From Aulostomus chinensis (taxonomy: Eukaryota; Chordata; Actinopteri; Syngnathiformes; Aulostomidae), in contig JBBMOA010000019.1 in NCBI GenBank assembly GCA_037954235.1, positions 14,644,305 through 14,708,304 on the forward strand: a stretch of DNA of 64,000 nucleotides. The letters are read 5' to 3'. Both the position numbers and the translations under genes were made by a program. Shown here piece after piece: positions 27,101 to 35,899 of the stretch. Each line of letters begins with the position of its first letter. Position 1 is the stretch's first letter. The notes beneath the pieces are model-generated. The model had not been told where the DNA came from and made no database searches. It saw nothing but the letters and a program-made list of their open reading frames with translations.

Positions 27101-30100
27101 TGGATACTTAGCTTTTCTGGAAGGGAAATAGAAGATGTGCAACTGCAATTATTCATCACATGCATATGCTAATGTCTGATCATTGATTTTTGGTAGCACT
27201 CTAATATTTTTTGTCTCTTTCTCAAGGTTTTAAAACATCCTCCTTAACTTCCATGGAGCTTCAGATGTTGACCAGCTCTTGTGTCAAACTGCAGACCGTC
27301 CACCACATTCCACTTAGTGTCAATAAAGAAGGTAAACTAATGATTTTTTTCAAGTGTTCATTTAGATGGGTGCACTCACACAGGTGCTGTTAGCCAAAAT
27401 AAACTTGTACATTTTGTGCTTTTTAAAAATAAAATCACATTGCAAAGCACCAGAGGCTGTCTGTGCGCGTATGCGTGCATAAGTGCGTGCGTGCGTGCGC
27501 GTGTGTGTGCGTGTGTGTGTGTGTGCGCGTGTGCATATGGCAGAAGTTTAGGTACACTTTCATACATCCTTGATTTCTTGCTGGAGATGATTTCTTGGGT
27601 GGCAGATTTGTTGTAAACCATTAAAAGTCAAACATGGAACATTCCTGGAAAGAAACCCCCTGATTTTGATTCATAATTGTGCATAAGATGAGGATATAAA
27701 GTAAAAGAGGGGTTGATCCAAATGTTCAGTACTCTGCAGTACTGTTTTTATCCCTTTTCATTCCATGTCTTGTTCAGCTCCAAAACAAACAGAGATTGGC
27801 ATGCTTGTCTAATCCTTCCTCGCTGTCTTGTTTTTTTCTCTGCTCTCTGACTGTTTTTCCAGAGGATGAAACCCCCGGTCTCTACGGGTTCCTGAATGTA
27901 ATCGTCCACTCTGCCTCCGGCCTCAAACAGAGCTTGAGTGAGTCACTGATTTTCACCCTCTATGCGAGCCACAAAACACACGGAGTTTGCTGAAACGCAA
28001 AGTTTTTACACAAGATAGAAATCTAAACTGATGGAGATTGATAGACAAGGTTGTAATGGTAAAATGAGAATGAAGGCAGTAATTCCTGAACAAACACTTC
28101 ATTTATTTTCACTTTCCGCAGAACGAGACTGTTTTACATCGATTTATGACTGTCCTTTCAACAATTTCTTTGTCTGTCAGATCTCTACTGCACATTGGAG
28201 GTGGACTCTTTCGGCTTCTTCTCAAATAAAGCCAAGACGAGAGTGTATCGATACACCACTGAACCCAAATGGAACGAGGTAACAGACAGGCTCAGTACAC
28301 GCTCATGTTGTACATTCTACAGAGTATTTAGTGTTCTGGTATTTTGCCTTTCAAATAGTCACAATAGGTGTCTTGAGCTAACAAATGTGGTTTTTCCCTC
28401 TTGCCTTACTTCCTTGTTACTCCAATATGTAGAAAGAGCCATCTGCATATAAGATGATTGTGACTGACAGCCAACAACAGCAAAACTGTACAAAAATCAT
28501 TGACTGTATGAACTCCCATAGGCAGGGTGCAGTTTAACCCACATCTTTTTGTTTATCCAGCTTTCTCAAAGCTTCTTGTTCAATGCTAATATAAACGAGT
28601 GCTACCGTGAAGGCGCAAGCAACAGGAAGGGTTACAGCTCGCCTGTTTTTAGCTCAAATGTTTGTGGATTACTGAATATACAGCTTGATAAAGAAGATGT
28701 GGATTATACAAGAAAAAAAGATCCGCTGGACAGTTTGTTAATGGAGGGTTTTGTGCTGTTTTGTTGTTTTGTTACTGTAGCTGTTGTTTGCCGACGGTCT
28801 CCATTAGCTTTGAGCTAAATATATTATTTTGCTGGCTCGTTCTGCATTCTGGGTCAAAACGAAGTGATGAAGGAAGAGAAACATTTTAATGTGAGAGTAA
28901 AATGCCTGCTTGTGAGAATTTGAGAGCAAGATACACTTTTTCTGAAAAATCTGTAATAACTGAAATATACAACATTTATCATTCTTCACAATAACAGGAG
29001 CTTTATACTGTTCTTACACCATTCTATAGATAAACATCCTTATTGGAAAACTGCATGTCCTTGGTTTCAGCTGCCTGCCATGTACAGGTATCTGGTCCCC
29101 TTTGAGTTGTGATGGTAGGAGTTAAAGAGGTCAGCTATGGCATCTGCAGCCCCCGCAAACATACAGCGGATATACAAATACACGTATGAACGCCAGCAGG
29201 CCTGCGGACAGAAACATGTATACATTAATGATACAGCTGGACGTGAGAGGTTAGCGCTACACGGGAAGGAGAGCAGGTCGGCTCATCTGCAGAACAACAC
29301 GGACCCGAAATCTCTCTGAGGACTTTGCTCAGCGAAGTGGAAATAATATCATCTAATGAGGAACTGCTGGTGATGACTCACATCTGTCCAAATGTTAAGT
29401 GAACCAACACAATGTGAGCCCCTGAATGATGCGCGAACCGTACATAATTATAGGGAAGGTTGGTCGGCTGTGGCAGGATGTATGGATTAAAACATGGATT
29501 TTTTTTTTCCCTTTTCCTCAGGAGTTTGAGATTGAGCTGGAGGGCTCTCAGACCCTGAGGCTGCTCTGCTACGAGAAGAGTTACAACAAGACTAAGCAGA
29601 ACAAAGAGGATGGAGAGAGCACAGACCGCATCATGGGGAAAGGACAGATCCCGGTATGACATTACGTCACCGTCTTTCAGCAGACCCTCCATGACTCATT
29701 GCTGATAGGCAGTTATCTGCACAAAGCATGAAATCCATATAATTGCCCAATGAATGACTTAAATGGAGAATGATGTTGCAATTGGCTTATTAGATGATTT
29801 ATCCTAATGTGCAATGGATGGGTTGGTTAAACCGAGAGAAAGTGCTGTTCGGTACATGTCGGTGAGGGTAATTTAAGCGTCATAAAATGCTCCTGCGCTC
29901 AGTTTGGCTATAGAATGAAGCGAGAGAATGAACAGCATTTCCAACAGAGTGACAAAAGGTTTTGATTTCCACAGTCCAATCACAGAGCTGCCAGGTTCAG
30001 CTGGTTAAAACATTCATCACGGTTCTGGCTCCTTGATAGTTATTGAGTTACAGCAATGCAATTCTGCACAGGTGGAAATGACATCAAGCGCTCTGTCGGT

Positions 30101-31463
30101 AGAAATGCATAAAAAACGCAGACGATGGCCCGGCCATGAGATTGACTGAGCCAAGGTTGATAGGGGAATTAGAAAGCAGGTGATGTGGTTGCCAAGACAA
30201 CGCCAACCTGCAGGATAATGCCAACTTTCATTCAGGCGGAGAGAGAAAGATGATACAGCCAGGAGAACACACATAAATATACCAGAGTGTCTCTTTCAGG
30301 CTCATTTTCAAGTAACAAAACACAAACCAGCCAGCTTCCCTTCCCCAGCATAAATCCCTGTCTTACTTGATGTGTGATTTACGTTGGCAGGCTCCATCTA
30401 GTGGTCCCCTAGATAATCCTGTGACATGATCACGTCTTGGTCGATGATGTCATTCAATACAAAACCGCCCAGAGTGGTGAGAAAGTCACTCAGCAGGATT
30501 TTCATAAATCCAAGGCGAGAAAATGCTGCACAAACTACAGCGGCTGATTAATCCCCCAGATTACTGCTCAGTTTTGCTGTTTTACCCAAGCATGCCTTCA
30601 CACCAGTGTCTTCCTCTGTTTACTGCTGCTCCAAATCTGTAAAACAGTAAATTATAATCCAGGCTTTATGTAAAATGCTTACTTCCGAATGCAGGGATAT
30701 GAAAATGAATCCATTTTAGTCAGTAAATAGTTACACAAAGACTGATGCATAACAATAGAAAGGCAATTACATCCCACAAAAGTACAATTAAAATATAAAA
30801 TAGAGCAGCTCAGCACAAAAAAGATGTCATTGACTGGCGCTGATAGCGCTTGGCTCTCTTTATTTGCTCTCAAATGCATCTGTCATTAAAAGTTAGCGGT
30901 GCAAACACAGTATTTATTGTTCTTTTCCTGAATCCTTTTTTAAACTTGCAAAGTTAAACATTTGCTCCTTAGATTTATTTGTTCCCCCCCCCCTGCTGTT
31001 TCTTTAACAGCCACCCTCTTCTTAGATCTTACTGGAGGCTTTAAGCTGGTGGGGTATTTTTAGCTGTAAAGGATAAATCACTTATTTGCGGTAATATCGT
31101 TTTATGCAGTGTTGTAAACCGTCCCTGCCCTTACTTATAGCCTGGCTTCTTCTTTTAATAGTTCTACGGATCTGTGATTTACAGGGAAATTGTGTGTTAA
31201 GAAGCGCAATTCTGTCTAAAACTTCAGCCGCTTAATGCTGGAGAATATAAAATTGTATTTGTTGGCCAAATAAGTGGAGCTGTTAAAACATTTGTACGTG
31301 CTGTGACGTCACTGTTTTGAAGTGGAACGTAATTCATTCTGGAGAAAGAGCTCAAAAATCAAACAGCAGTGAAGGAGTAAAAGTTATGAGAAGCATGATT
31401 CAGCTATGGATGCTAACATATGGGTAGCCTAGTTAAACATAGAACGAAAAACTATACGGTGTG

Positions 31464-31511
<48 letters not shown>

Positions 31512-32469
31512 ACTAGACGTGTGTGTATAGCCAGTTTTTATTGCCCCAGATGGCATGGCTCTGTCAGATCTAAATCTGCATGTTTGGTTGTGATGTTAGT
31601 CTCGTTAAAACACATGATAAATGTTTATGATGTTCCAATAAAAAACATTCTATGATGAGACAGAAGATTTGCACCTTTGATGCATTTTAAACAGACGCCA
31701 TGATGAGACAATAGATATGTAGGACAGGAGTGCATGAAGAAAACTAATATTGTTAAGTGTTTTACCTTTCAAGTACTCACAAATATGTGTTTTGAGTTCA
31801 GGAAGATGTATTTTTTCCTCTGCTGCATCACTGGTTTGTGACCTCAGAATGCAGAAAGCACCAACTACGTATATTAAGCTAGTAGCTAACAAGGACTGAT
31901 GCCTGAAAAAAAAGTAATTGTCCAAAAGTTTCAGTTAACAAATTCTCAAGTGCATCATCGGCTATACGTCGTCATCGTCGTCTTTTTATCTGGCTGTACG
32001 CTCAGTTATCCACAAACGCTTTGGTATGAGCTAAAGTCAAACACGTCTAGATCTGCGCTACTGTGAGAAGCTTTAACTAAATAAAGTTAGCGTTAATTTG
32101 TTTTTAGCTCAAATCAAAGGGTTTGTGTATTGCTGACCATACAGCTGAATAACGAAGTCATGGATTAAATCAGGTGATGCACTTCAGTTACCTTAGCTTG
32201 TCTTTCAACAATTTTAACCACCGTTGGCCACCGTTAGCATCAAGCTCAATATACGTGGCTGGCTCTCTCTGGATTCTTGAGTCACAGAGATGTGCAGGAG
32301 TGGAAAAGCACATTCATGAGCTTCAGATTTTGGAGTACACGAAAGACAAAATACTCTAGTTGGGTGAAGTATCGCCTGAAGGTCTCCTACTCATACAAGC
32401 ATTTGTTTGCTGTTATGTGTTCGGATGTTGGAGGATGTTTGCTGAAACATGTGCAGCGGGGTGTATATA

Positions 32470-32519
<50 letters not shown>

Positions 32520-33479
32520 TATGAGGCAAATGGTCATGTGAAGTGAATATTATTTTCATATTAATAGATGCTGGAGTTTTTTTCAATAAGGGAGAAAATT
32601 TTATTGTATAGATTTTAACAGGGACTTGAGCTCGTACCGAATCTCATAAGAAACAAATTCATTCAAAGCTGGATGTTTTTTATCTTTTCAAACATGTCTG
32701 CAGAGGACAACATCGGTACATTAGAAAATACTGCTAATGTTATTTAAAGAAATTATTTTGAACATGAGTTGATCAACTTGGATCTAGATTTTGATCTATT
32801 TTTTCAACATAAATTACAGATAATAAGCAATCCATCCAATATGAATAAAAAAAAAACCCTCCTTTACTTCTGTTGACAACCAGACTAAAGTTTGAGCTTG
32901 AAAAGTCAAAATGCACAAGTCACATTTCAAAAAGATTCTCTTGCTGAGTCATGATAACTCATTCTTTGACTATCTCAACGACTGTTTTAGAAATCTGAAC
33001 ATTAAAATGTCAGCTAATATATTTTACTTTTCTGTTCCCGCGGCTCAGCTGGACCCCCAGACTCTTCAAGGCAAAGACTGGCAGAGAACAGTCATTCCCA
33101 TGAACGGGGTGCGTGAATCACATCCATACACTTTTTATTTTTCTTACATTTTTCATTTTCTGCCTTTCTCGGTCTGCGAATGTTGACTTGTCTCAACAGT
33201 CTCTACATCTGGTTTCACCGTGAGAATATATCACAGGCTCCAGGCTCGGGAGACCAGCTTCCTGCTCTGTATACCGACTTAACATTAAGCCCTGTTTTCC
33301 TGTGTCAGATTGAAGTCAAACTATCCATGAAGTTCACCAGCCGAGAGTTCAGCCTGAAGAGAATGCCCTCGCGGAAACCTATGGGTGTGTTCGGAGTCAA
33401 GATCTCCACGGTCACCAAGTGAGTTTGGAGACACTGAGTCACAGAGTGTTCATCTGCTCATTTAAAGTGTTCATACACA

Positions 33480-33574
<95 letters not shown>

Positions 33575-35899
33575 TGTTGAGGACTCTATACTTCTCTTGA
33601 AGTCATCCGGCATGTCAATGCACATCAAGACTGGAGAAGACTCTGATTTAGCTGGTTTAGATTTTACTTTAATAGCTTTTATTTCATAGTCCCAACATTA
33701 TAAAAGAGGTCAAATGATGGATTGATAAATTGGGATTTGCATGTATTTCCTTGTTCTATGAGAAGCAATTTACAGACTCTCTCTTGACAAAACCAAACAT
33801 CACAATGTTTTTGACCAAAATTTTTGATATGGCGATTATCAGTGCTTTCAAAAAATTTAACACTATGAGACTTTGATGAATGCTTGTCAGTAATGAGGAC
33901 ATAAAGGCTAAGCAGGGCGAACAAAGCTATAACACCCCAGTAAGTTGAGAAAATGACATAAAAATGCACAAAAATGCCTCATACCATGATATCGATGTAA
34001 TATTGATATAGTGGCCAGCTCTGATTCAGTTCTTCAATGCCTGAATTTCTCTGGTTAAAGGAGGAAGAAAATGAAAGGATGAAAATGTTCCAAAGTGAAA
34101 AGTATAAAAAGATTTGCCTGCAAGTGTCACTGAAAACACCTCTCTGTGTCCTTCACTCCCCAGACGAGAGCGCTCCAAGGTGCCATACATTGTTCGGCAG
34201 TGCCTAGAGGAGATAGAGAGGAGGGGGATGGAGGAGGTGGGCATCTACCGAGTCTCAGGAGTGGCCACTGATATTCAGGCCCTGAAGACCGCCTTCGATA
34301 CCAGTGAGTACAGCCTCCAAAACATGTTTCATCCAGTTATTGTACATGTAATTCAACTGAAGTCAAATGCTTTATCTCTGTCTCTTCGGTTCATTTTCTA
34401 TGGATTAACTCCAAATTTAGAAGGATAAATATTGACCTCCCACCTGAGGAAATCTGTTCTCTCAGTCTGTCAGGTGATCATTATCAAAGCTCTGGCTTCG
34501 TCTGTGAGTTCTTCAAGCTGATCCATTTTCCCTGGTGTGACATGATTAACCTCTTTCAGACTAATTCATAGACGAACGTGCGTTTGAATTGAGCGTGCAG
34601 TGTTTGGCAGGTTTGTTTTAAAATTGTTTGAATTTCTGCAAATCATGATACTGATAACTGTTATATCTCCCCCTGTTGTTGGGAAGCAGTGGGATATTTT
34701 CATTTTATATCGATCAGTTCAACAGCAATGACTATGCTACAGGTTTGCTGCTGTCGCCTCGGCTCGACAGCGGTGACGTTGGTCCAGCTTTGTTCCACTG
34801 AGGACACGTGCCTTTGACAGCACACTGCACTGGCATTAATACTTCATGTGTTATGAATGTACAGAGAAACCCCGTCAGTAACAGACCGTATTTCTCAGAA
34901 ATACATTGCTCTTACTTCTGTAGTGTGTTGCACTGTTTGTGTGGCATTATTGTGCGGCGTGGCTAACTTAAGATGAGACGCATGGCTACTTCCTGTTTGA
35001 TGCTTTGCCATCTGCTTCATCCTCGCAGACTTCCTGTTGCCTCTGTGATATTCTCATCTCTCTCTCCTGCAGATAATAAAGACGTGTCAGTGATGATGAG
35101 CGAGATGGACGTCAACGCCATCGCGGGGACCTTGAAGCTGTACTTCAGAGAGCTGCCAGAACCGCTGTTCACTGATGAGCTCTACCCCAACTTTGCAGGC
35201 GGCATCAGTGAGTGGATGGGTGGATATTATTCAAGTATCTAGACGATGCATCCTCTACGTGTCTGCTCACACACGGGTTCTTCTCTTGTTCAGCCCTGTC
35301 CGACAGCGTTGCCAAAGAGAGCTGCATGTTGAACTTACTGCTCTCACTACCAGAACCCAACCTGGTCACATTCCTTTTCCTTCTGGACCATCTGAAGAGG
35401 TAAGGAACTATTGAAAACACACACGAGTTCATAATTGTCACTCAGGAACTGAACACAACCTCTACCAACATGTCCCCATGCTGTCTGACAGTGGACTGAC
35501 AGGTCTCCCTCCCACAAATCGCCCTCATACGGTCTCGTCCTAATTGATTAAGTGAGTCTTCGTCCTCTTCCCAGGGTGGCGGAGAAGGAGAGCATCAATA
35601 AGATGTCCCTCCATAACCTGGCGACGGTGTTCGGCCCGACCTTGCTGAGGCCAGCGGAGAAGGACAGCAAGATCCCTGCTAACCCCACACAGCCCATCAG
35701 TATGGGGGACAGCTGGTCCTTGGAAGTTATGGCACAGGTGAGACTCATTTACAAAGACCCCCTGAAAAAATGATGCAGTGCAAGGTTGAATAACTCTCTC
35801 TCCCTGCAGGTCCAGGTGTTGCTGTATTTCCTGCAGCTGGAGACCATCCCCACGCCAGACAGTAAACGACAGAGCATTCTGTTCTCCACTGAAGTATAG
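2677..35899 (+). CDS. bcr: bcr, RhoGEF/RacGAP protein, exons 2-23 (5' partial gene)
   Basis: Joined exons: 2677-2861, 10366-10470, 11165-11350, 17173-17280, 18895-18955, 19050-19102, 19380-19520, 25582-25703, 26307-26472, 26566-26685, 26976-27051, 27227-27331, 27863-27937, 28181-28278, 29522-29653, 33049-33108, 33309-33418, 34164-34303, 35073-35207, 35294-35399, 35575-35737, 35810-35899. All have AG/GT borders and the frame stays open for 844 residues, the length expected for human BCR after exon 1. Approximate residues counted from exon 2: linker 1-62, DH 72-265, PH 282-440, C2 467-594, RhoGAP 628-822 with arginine finger in GIYRVSG, C-terminus STEV (PDZ ligand). BCR family proteins activate Rho-type GTPases through DH-PH and inactivate Rac/Cdc42 through the GAP domain, at the cytoplasm/membrane. 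ABR was considered, but PYIDDSPSSSPHLSS, SLKRMPSRK and SKRQSILFSTEV fit BCR. Exon 1 is outside the window, so the promoter and start are not visible. Confidence 0.96.
5795..5940 (+). repeat. Diverged minisatellite-like repeat
   Basis: About three units resembling TTGAGGaAACAA followed by TGGCCTCAAATAA. They look like degraded relatives of the array in bcr intron 9 (25790-26112). Confidence 0.45.
6674..6747 (+). repeat. (TG)n microsatellite
   Basis: About 37 perfect TG units. Confidence 0.98.
7973..8536. mobile_element. Non-autonomous hAT-type transposon nested in the SINE
   Basis: 564 bp with ends CAGGGGTCC and (reverse complement of right end) CAGTGGTCC, typical of hAT/Charlie elements. 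It is flanked by a perfect 8-bp target-site duplication CTCTAAAT at 7965-7972 and 8537-8544. Removing it and one duplication restores the SINE. No transposase frame is present. Confidence 0.9.
8251..8388. mobile_element. Palindromic MITE nested in the hAT element
   Basis: Inverted arms of about 41 bp (8253-8294 and 8343-8383) with a loop of about 48 bp. The ends are TTCACACCAAACG and the arms contain AATTTTCgCGTCGCTTTATTC-like sequence. Strong hairpin potential; no coding capacity. Confidence 0.8.
9447..9493 (+). repeat. (CA)n/(CGCA)n microsatellite
   Basis: CA array interrupted by cgcacgcacgca. Confidence 0.95.
9919..10002 (+). repeat. Compound (CT)n(CA)n microsatellite
   Basis: A pyrimidine CT tract switches directly into a CA tract. 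Confidence 0.97.
10366..10470 (+). CDS. bcr: bcr exon 3: start of DH domain
   Basis: 105 bp, phase 0 to 0, encoding LEKGLEMRKWVLSGILASEE, the first DH helix. Only about 8 bases separate the exon end (donor gtgagagc) from a long CA repeat. Confidence 0.96.
10471..11164. other. bcr intron 3
   Basis: Begins with a (CA)n array at 10479-10547, 8 bases after the donor. Nothing else was recognised. Confidence 0.8.
10479..10547 (+). repeat. (CA)n microsatellite next to the bcr exon 3 donor
   Basis: About 34 CA units starting at intron position +9. Confidence 0.97.
11165..11350 (+). CDS. bcr: bcr exon 4: DH domain
   Basis: 186 bp, phase 0 to 0. It encodes PMKPLKAAATTSQPVLT and IETIFFKVPELYEIHKEFYD, the conserved DH core. 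Acceptor catcgcag, donor gtgagc. Confidence 0.97.
12073..12181 (+). repeat. Compound (CT)n(CA)n microsatellite
   Basis: About 48 bases of CT with TTT interruptions run straight into about 60 bases of CA. Confidence 0.97.
14555..14765 (+). repeat. TTAGTTAATG-type interspersed repeat
   Basis: Begins acactttacaataaggcct and continues with many copies of TTAGTTAA/GTTAAC-like words spaced about 20-30 bp. The same opening phrase is common in teleost interspersed repeats as I recall. Boundaries are approximate. Confidence 0.5.
15059..15238 (-). mobile_element. tRNA-derived SINE, head 2 with tail type 1, truncated
   Basis: Read on the minus strand: A-box-like tgactcagcggtagagtgg, B-box-like ggttcgatcctc, then gatggactggtgaaccctgc, where the tail stops short. 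No target-site duplication was identified. Confidence 0.75.
16315..16376 (+). repeat. (GT)n microsatellite
   Basis: About 31 GT units. Confidence 0.98.
17173..17280 (+). CDS. bcr: bcr exon 5: DH domain
   Basis: 108 bp, phase 0 to 0. It encodes ASQLGVYRAFVDNYELAVE and AEKCCQANTQFAEISE. Acceptor ccaccag, donor gtaggt. Confidence 0.97.
17281..18894. other. bcr intron 5
   Basis: Only a short 10-bp tandem repeat (GCTGAACTGG, about three copies near 18798-18829) stands out. Confidence 0.7.
18895..18955 (+). CDS. bcr: bcr exon 6: DH domain loop
   Basis: 61 bp encoding NLKVRSPKDCKDQTAKNSLE, the variable loop between DH helices. It ends at phase 1, so GAG G joins CT of exon 7 to give EALLYKP. Confidence 0.93.
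19050..19102 (+). CDS. bcr: bcr exon 7: DH domain helix
   Basis: 53 bp encoding LLYKPVDRVTRSTLVLH. The donor gtaagt is consensus. This very short exon is supported by reading-frame continuity and its near-invariant sequence. Confidence 0.95.
19380..19520 (+). CDS. bcr: bcr exon 8: end of DH domain
   Basis: 141 bp, phase 0 to 0. It encodes DLLKHTPTSHPDHTLLQDAL, then ISQNFLSSINEE and the DH-PH linker RRQSMTVKKGE. Confidence 0.97.
20159..20207 (+). repeat. (CA)n microsatellite
   Basis: About 24 CA units with one CG interruption. Confidence 0.96.
20638..20681 (+). repeat. (CA)n microsatellite
   Basis: About 21 CA units. Confidence 0.96.
21436..21470 (+). repeat. (GT)n microsatellite
   Basis: About 17 GT units. 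Confidence 0.95.
24090..24149 (+). repeat. (GCAC)n(AC)n compound microsatellite
   Basis: Six to seven GCAC units followed by about 16 AC units. The CA-with-CG pattern also occurs at 9447, 27486 and 57853. Confidence 0.95.
24322..24583 (+). mobile_element. tRNA-derived SINE, head 2 with tail type 1
   Basis: The head ggcggcttggctcagaggtc and B-box-like ggtttgatcctc match the SINEs at 465 and 2270. The tail (gactggtgacccatccaggg, aataggctccagcccc, (GGAT)n) matches the SINEs at 7777 and 59576. The 13-bp target-site duplication TACACATCCAAGG is at 24309-24321 and 24584-24596. Confidence 0.88.
25582..25703 (+). CDS. bcr: bcr exon 9: start of PH domain
   Basis: 122 bp. It encodes RQLLKDSFMVELVEGARKL and HVFLFTDLLLCAKLKK, the first PH strands. 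It ends at phase 2 (GG, completed by T of exon 10). Confidence 0.96.
25704..26306. other. bcr intron 9
   Basis: Mostly filled by the inverted minisatellite at 25790-26112, followed by a pyrimidine-rich tract before the exon 10 acceptor. Confidence 0.8.
25790..26112. repeat. Inverted minisatellite-like array in bcr intron 9
   Basis: Five diverged units built on TTGAGGGAACAAGttat, atcttgtggcctcaaa and taa. The first two lie on the minus strand (25790-25915) and the last three on the plus strand (25950-26112), head to head around an AT-rich centre. Adjacent arms could fold into hairpins. Confidence 0.75.
26307..26472 (+). CDS. bcr: bcr exon 10: PH domain, charged insert
   Basis: 166 bp. It encodes KNQQYDSKWYIPLTEMTF and then a Glu/Pro-rich loop and a predicted helix ELDAMKVKISHLRSEIQREK. 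Acceptor ccgcag, donor gtagcc. Confidence 0.95.
26566..26685 (+). CDS. bcr: bcr exon 11: PH domain
   Basis: 120 bp, phase 0 to 0. It encodes RANKGSKVIDRLRKKLSEQE and then LLLLTSPSMPLRVYNKSGK. Donor gtggta. Confidence 0.95.
26976..27051 (+). CDS. bcr: bcr exon 12: end of PH domain
   Basis: 76 bp. It encodes SYSFLISSDYERAEWKEIIK and EQQKK, the C-terminal PH helix. This corresponds to human exon 12 by size and sequence. Confidence 0.95.
27052..27226. other. bcr intron 12
   Basis: A short 175-bp intron with nothing of note. Confidence 0.8.
27227..27331 (+). CDS. bcr: bcr exon 13: PH-C2 linker
   Basis: 105 bp, phase 1 to 1. It encodes SLTSMELQMLTSSCVKLQTV and ends HIPLSVNKE. This is the counterpart of human e13, the exon at the b2a2 leukaemia fusion point. 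Confidence 0.95.
27332..27862. other. bcr intron 13
   Basis: Contains a GTGC/GT microsatellite at 27486-27532. Otherwise ordinary. Confidence 0.8.
27863..27937 (+). CDS. bcr: bcr exon 14: start of C2 domain
   Basis: 75 bp, phase 1 to 1. It encodes DETPGLYGFLNVIVHSASGL and KQSL, the first C2 strand. This is the counterpart of human e14 (b3). Confidence 0.95.
28181..28278 (+). CDS. bcr: bcr exon 15: C2 domain
   Basis: 98 bp. It encodes LYCTLEVDSFGFFSNKAKTR and VYRYTTEPKWNE. Acceptor ctgtcag, donor gtaaca. Confidence 0.96.
28279..29521. other. bcr intron 15
   Basis: Largely occupied by a copy of the foldback element (28330-28985). The rest is unremarkable. Confidence 0.75.
28330..28985. mobile_element. 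Foldback/MITE-like element, copy 2
   Basis: Left side gcctttcaaatagtcacaat and atgtagaaagagccatctgc; interior aacaggaagggttacagctc and tttgtggattactga; right side gctttgagctaaatat and ttctgcattctgggtc in inverse orientation. Shared in the same order with copies 1 and 3. Confidence 0.6.
29522..29653 (+). CDS. bcr: bcr exon 16: C2 domain
   Basis: 132 bp, phase 0 to 0. It encodes EFEIELEGSQTLRLLCYEK and STDRIMGKGQIP. The last residue before the splice is Pro, where I recall Gln in human BCR. The donor ccg|gtatga is sub-optimal. Confidence 0.94.
31465..31509 (+). repeat. (GT)n microsatellite
   Basis: About 22 GT units. Confidence 0.95.
31660..32400. mobile_element. Foldback/MITE-like element, copy 3
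   Basis: Left arm with agaatgcagaaagcaccaac and ttaagctagtagctaac; right arm with caagctcaatatacgtggct and gggtgaagtatcgcctgaag. The centre shares acagctgaataa with copy 1. Boundaries are approximate. Confidence 0.6.
32475..32517 (+). repeat. (TA)n microsatellite
   Basis: About 21 TA units, just right of the foldback element. Confidence 0.96.
33049..33108 (+). CDS. bcr: bcr exon 17: C2 domain
   Basis: 60 bp, phase 0 to 0. It encodes LDPQTLQGKDWQRTVIPMNG. Acceptor cggctcag, donor gtgcgt. Confidence 0.95.
33309..33418 (+). CDS. bcr: bcr exon 18: end of C2, linker to GAP
   Basis: 110 bp. It encodes IEVKLSMKFTSREFSLKRMP and GVFGVKISTVTK. It ends at phase 2 before donor gtgagt. Confidence 0.96.
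33419..34163. other. bcr intron 18
   Basis: Contains the (GT)n array at 33483-33571. Otherwise nothing was recognised. Confidence 0.8.
33483..33571 (+). repeat. (GT)n microsatellite, longest in window
   Basis: About 44 uninterrupted GT units. Confidence 0.98.
34164..34303 (+). CDS. bcr: bcr exon 19: start of RhoGAP, arginine finger
   Basis: 140 bp. It encodes RERSKVPYIVRQCLEEIERR and then EEVGIYRVSGVATDIQALK. The Arg in GIYRVSG is the catalytic arginine finger of the RhoGAP family. Donor gtgagt. Confidence 0.97.
34304..35072. other. bcr intron 19
   Basis: No repeat or exon was recognised. Confidence 0.7.
35073..35207 (+). CDS. bcr: bcr exon 20: RhoGAP core
   Basis: 135 bp. It encodes NKDVSVMMSEMDVNAIAGTL and KLYFRELPEPLFTDELYPNF. 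The KLYFRELPEPL block is the second RhoGAP signature. The exon ends phase 1, making Thr across the junction (I-T-L-S-D). Confidence 0.97.
35294..35399 (+). CDS. bcr: bcr exon 21: RhoGAP
   Basis: 106 bp. It encodes LSDSVAKESCMLNLLLSLPE and LVTFLFLLDHLKR. Donor gtaagg. Confidence 0.96.
35575..35737 (+). CDS. bcr: bcr exon 22: RhoGAP
   Basis: 163 bp. It encodes INKMSLHNLATVFGPTLLRP, with the conserved Asn-Leu and FGP block of RhoGAP domains, then SMGDSWSLEVMAQ. Confidence 0.97.
35810..35899 (+). CDS. bcr: bcr exon 23: C-terminus with PDZ ligand and stop
   Basis: Encodes VQVLLYFLQLETIPTPDSK and RQSILFSTEV, then stop TAG at 35897-35899. STEV matches the class I PDZ ligand of BCR. Confidence 0.97.
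   Translation, partial: VQVLLYFLQLETIPTPDSKRQSILFSTEV

Larger units (their letters stand above)
29654..33048. other. bcr intron 16
   Basis: Holds (GT)n at 31465-31509, a foldback-element copy at 31660-32400 and (TA)n at 32475-32517. The first 1.8 kb shows no recognisable feature. Confidence 0.7.

Noticed and set aside
2677..35899. ABR instead of BCR
   Set aside because: Linker, PH and C-terminal segments (SPSSSPHLSS, SKRQSILFSTEV) follow BCR; ABR ends differently as I recall.
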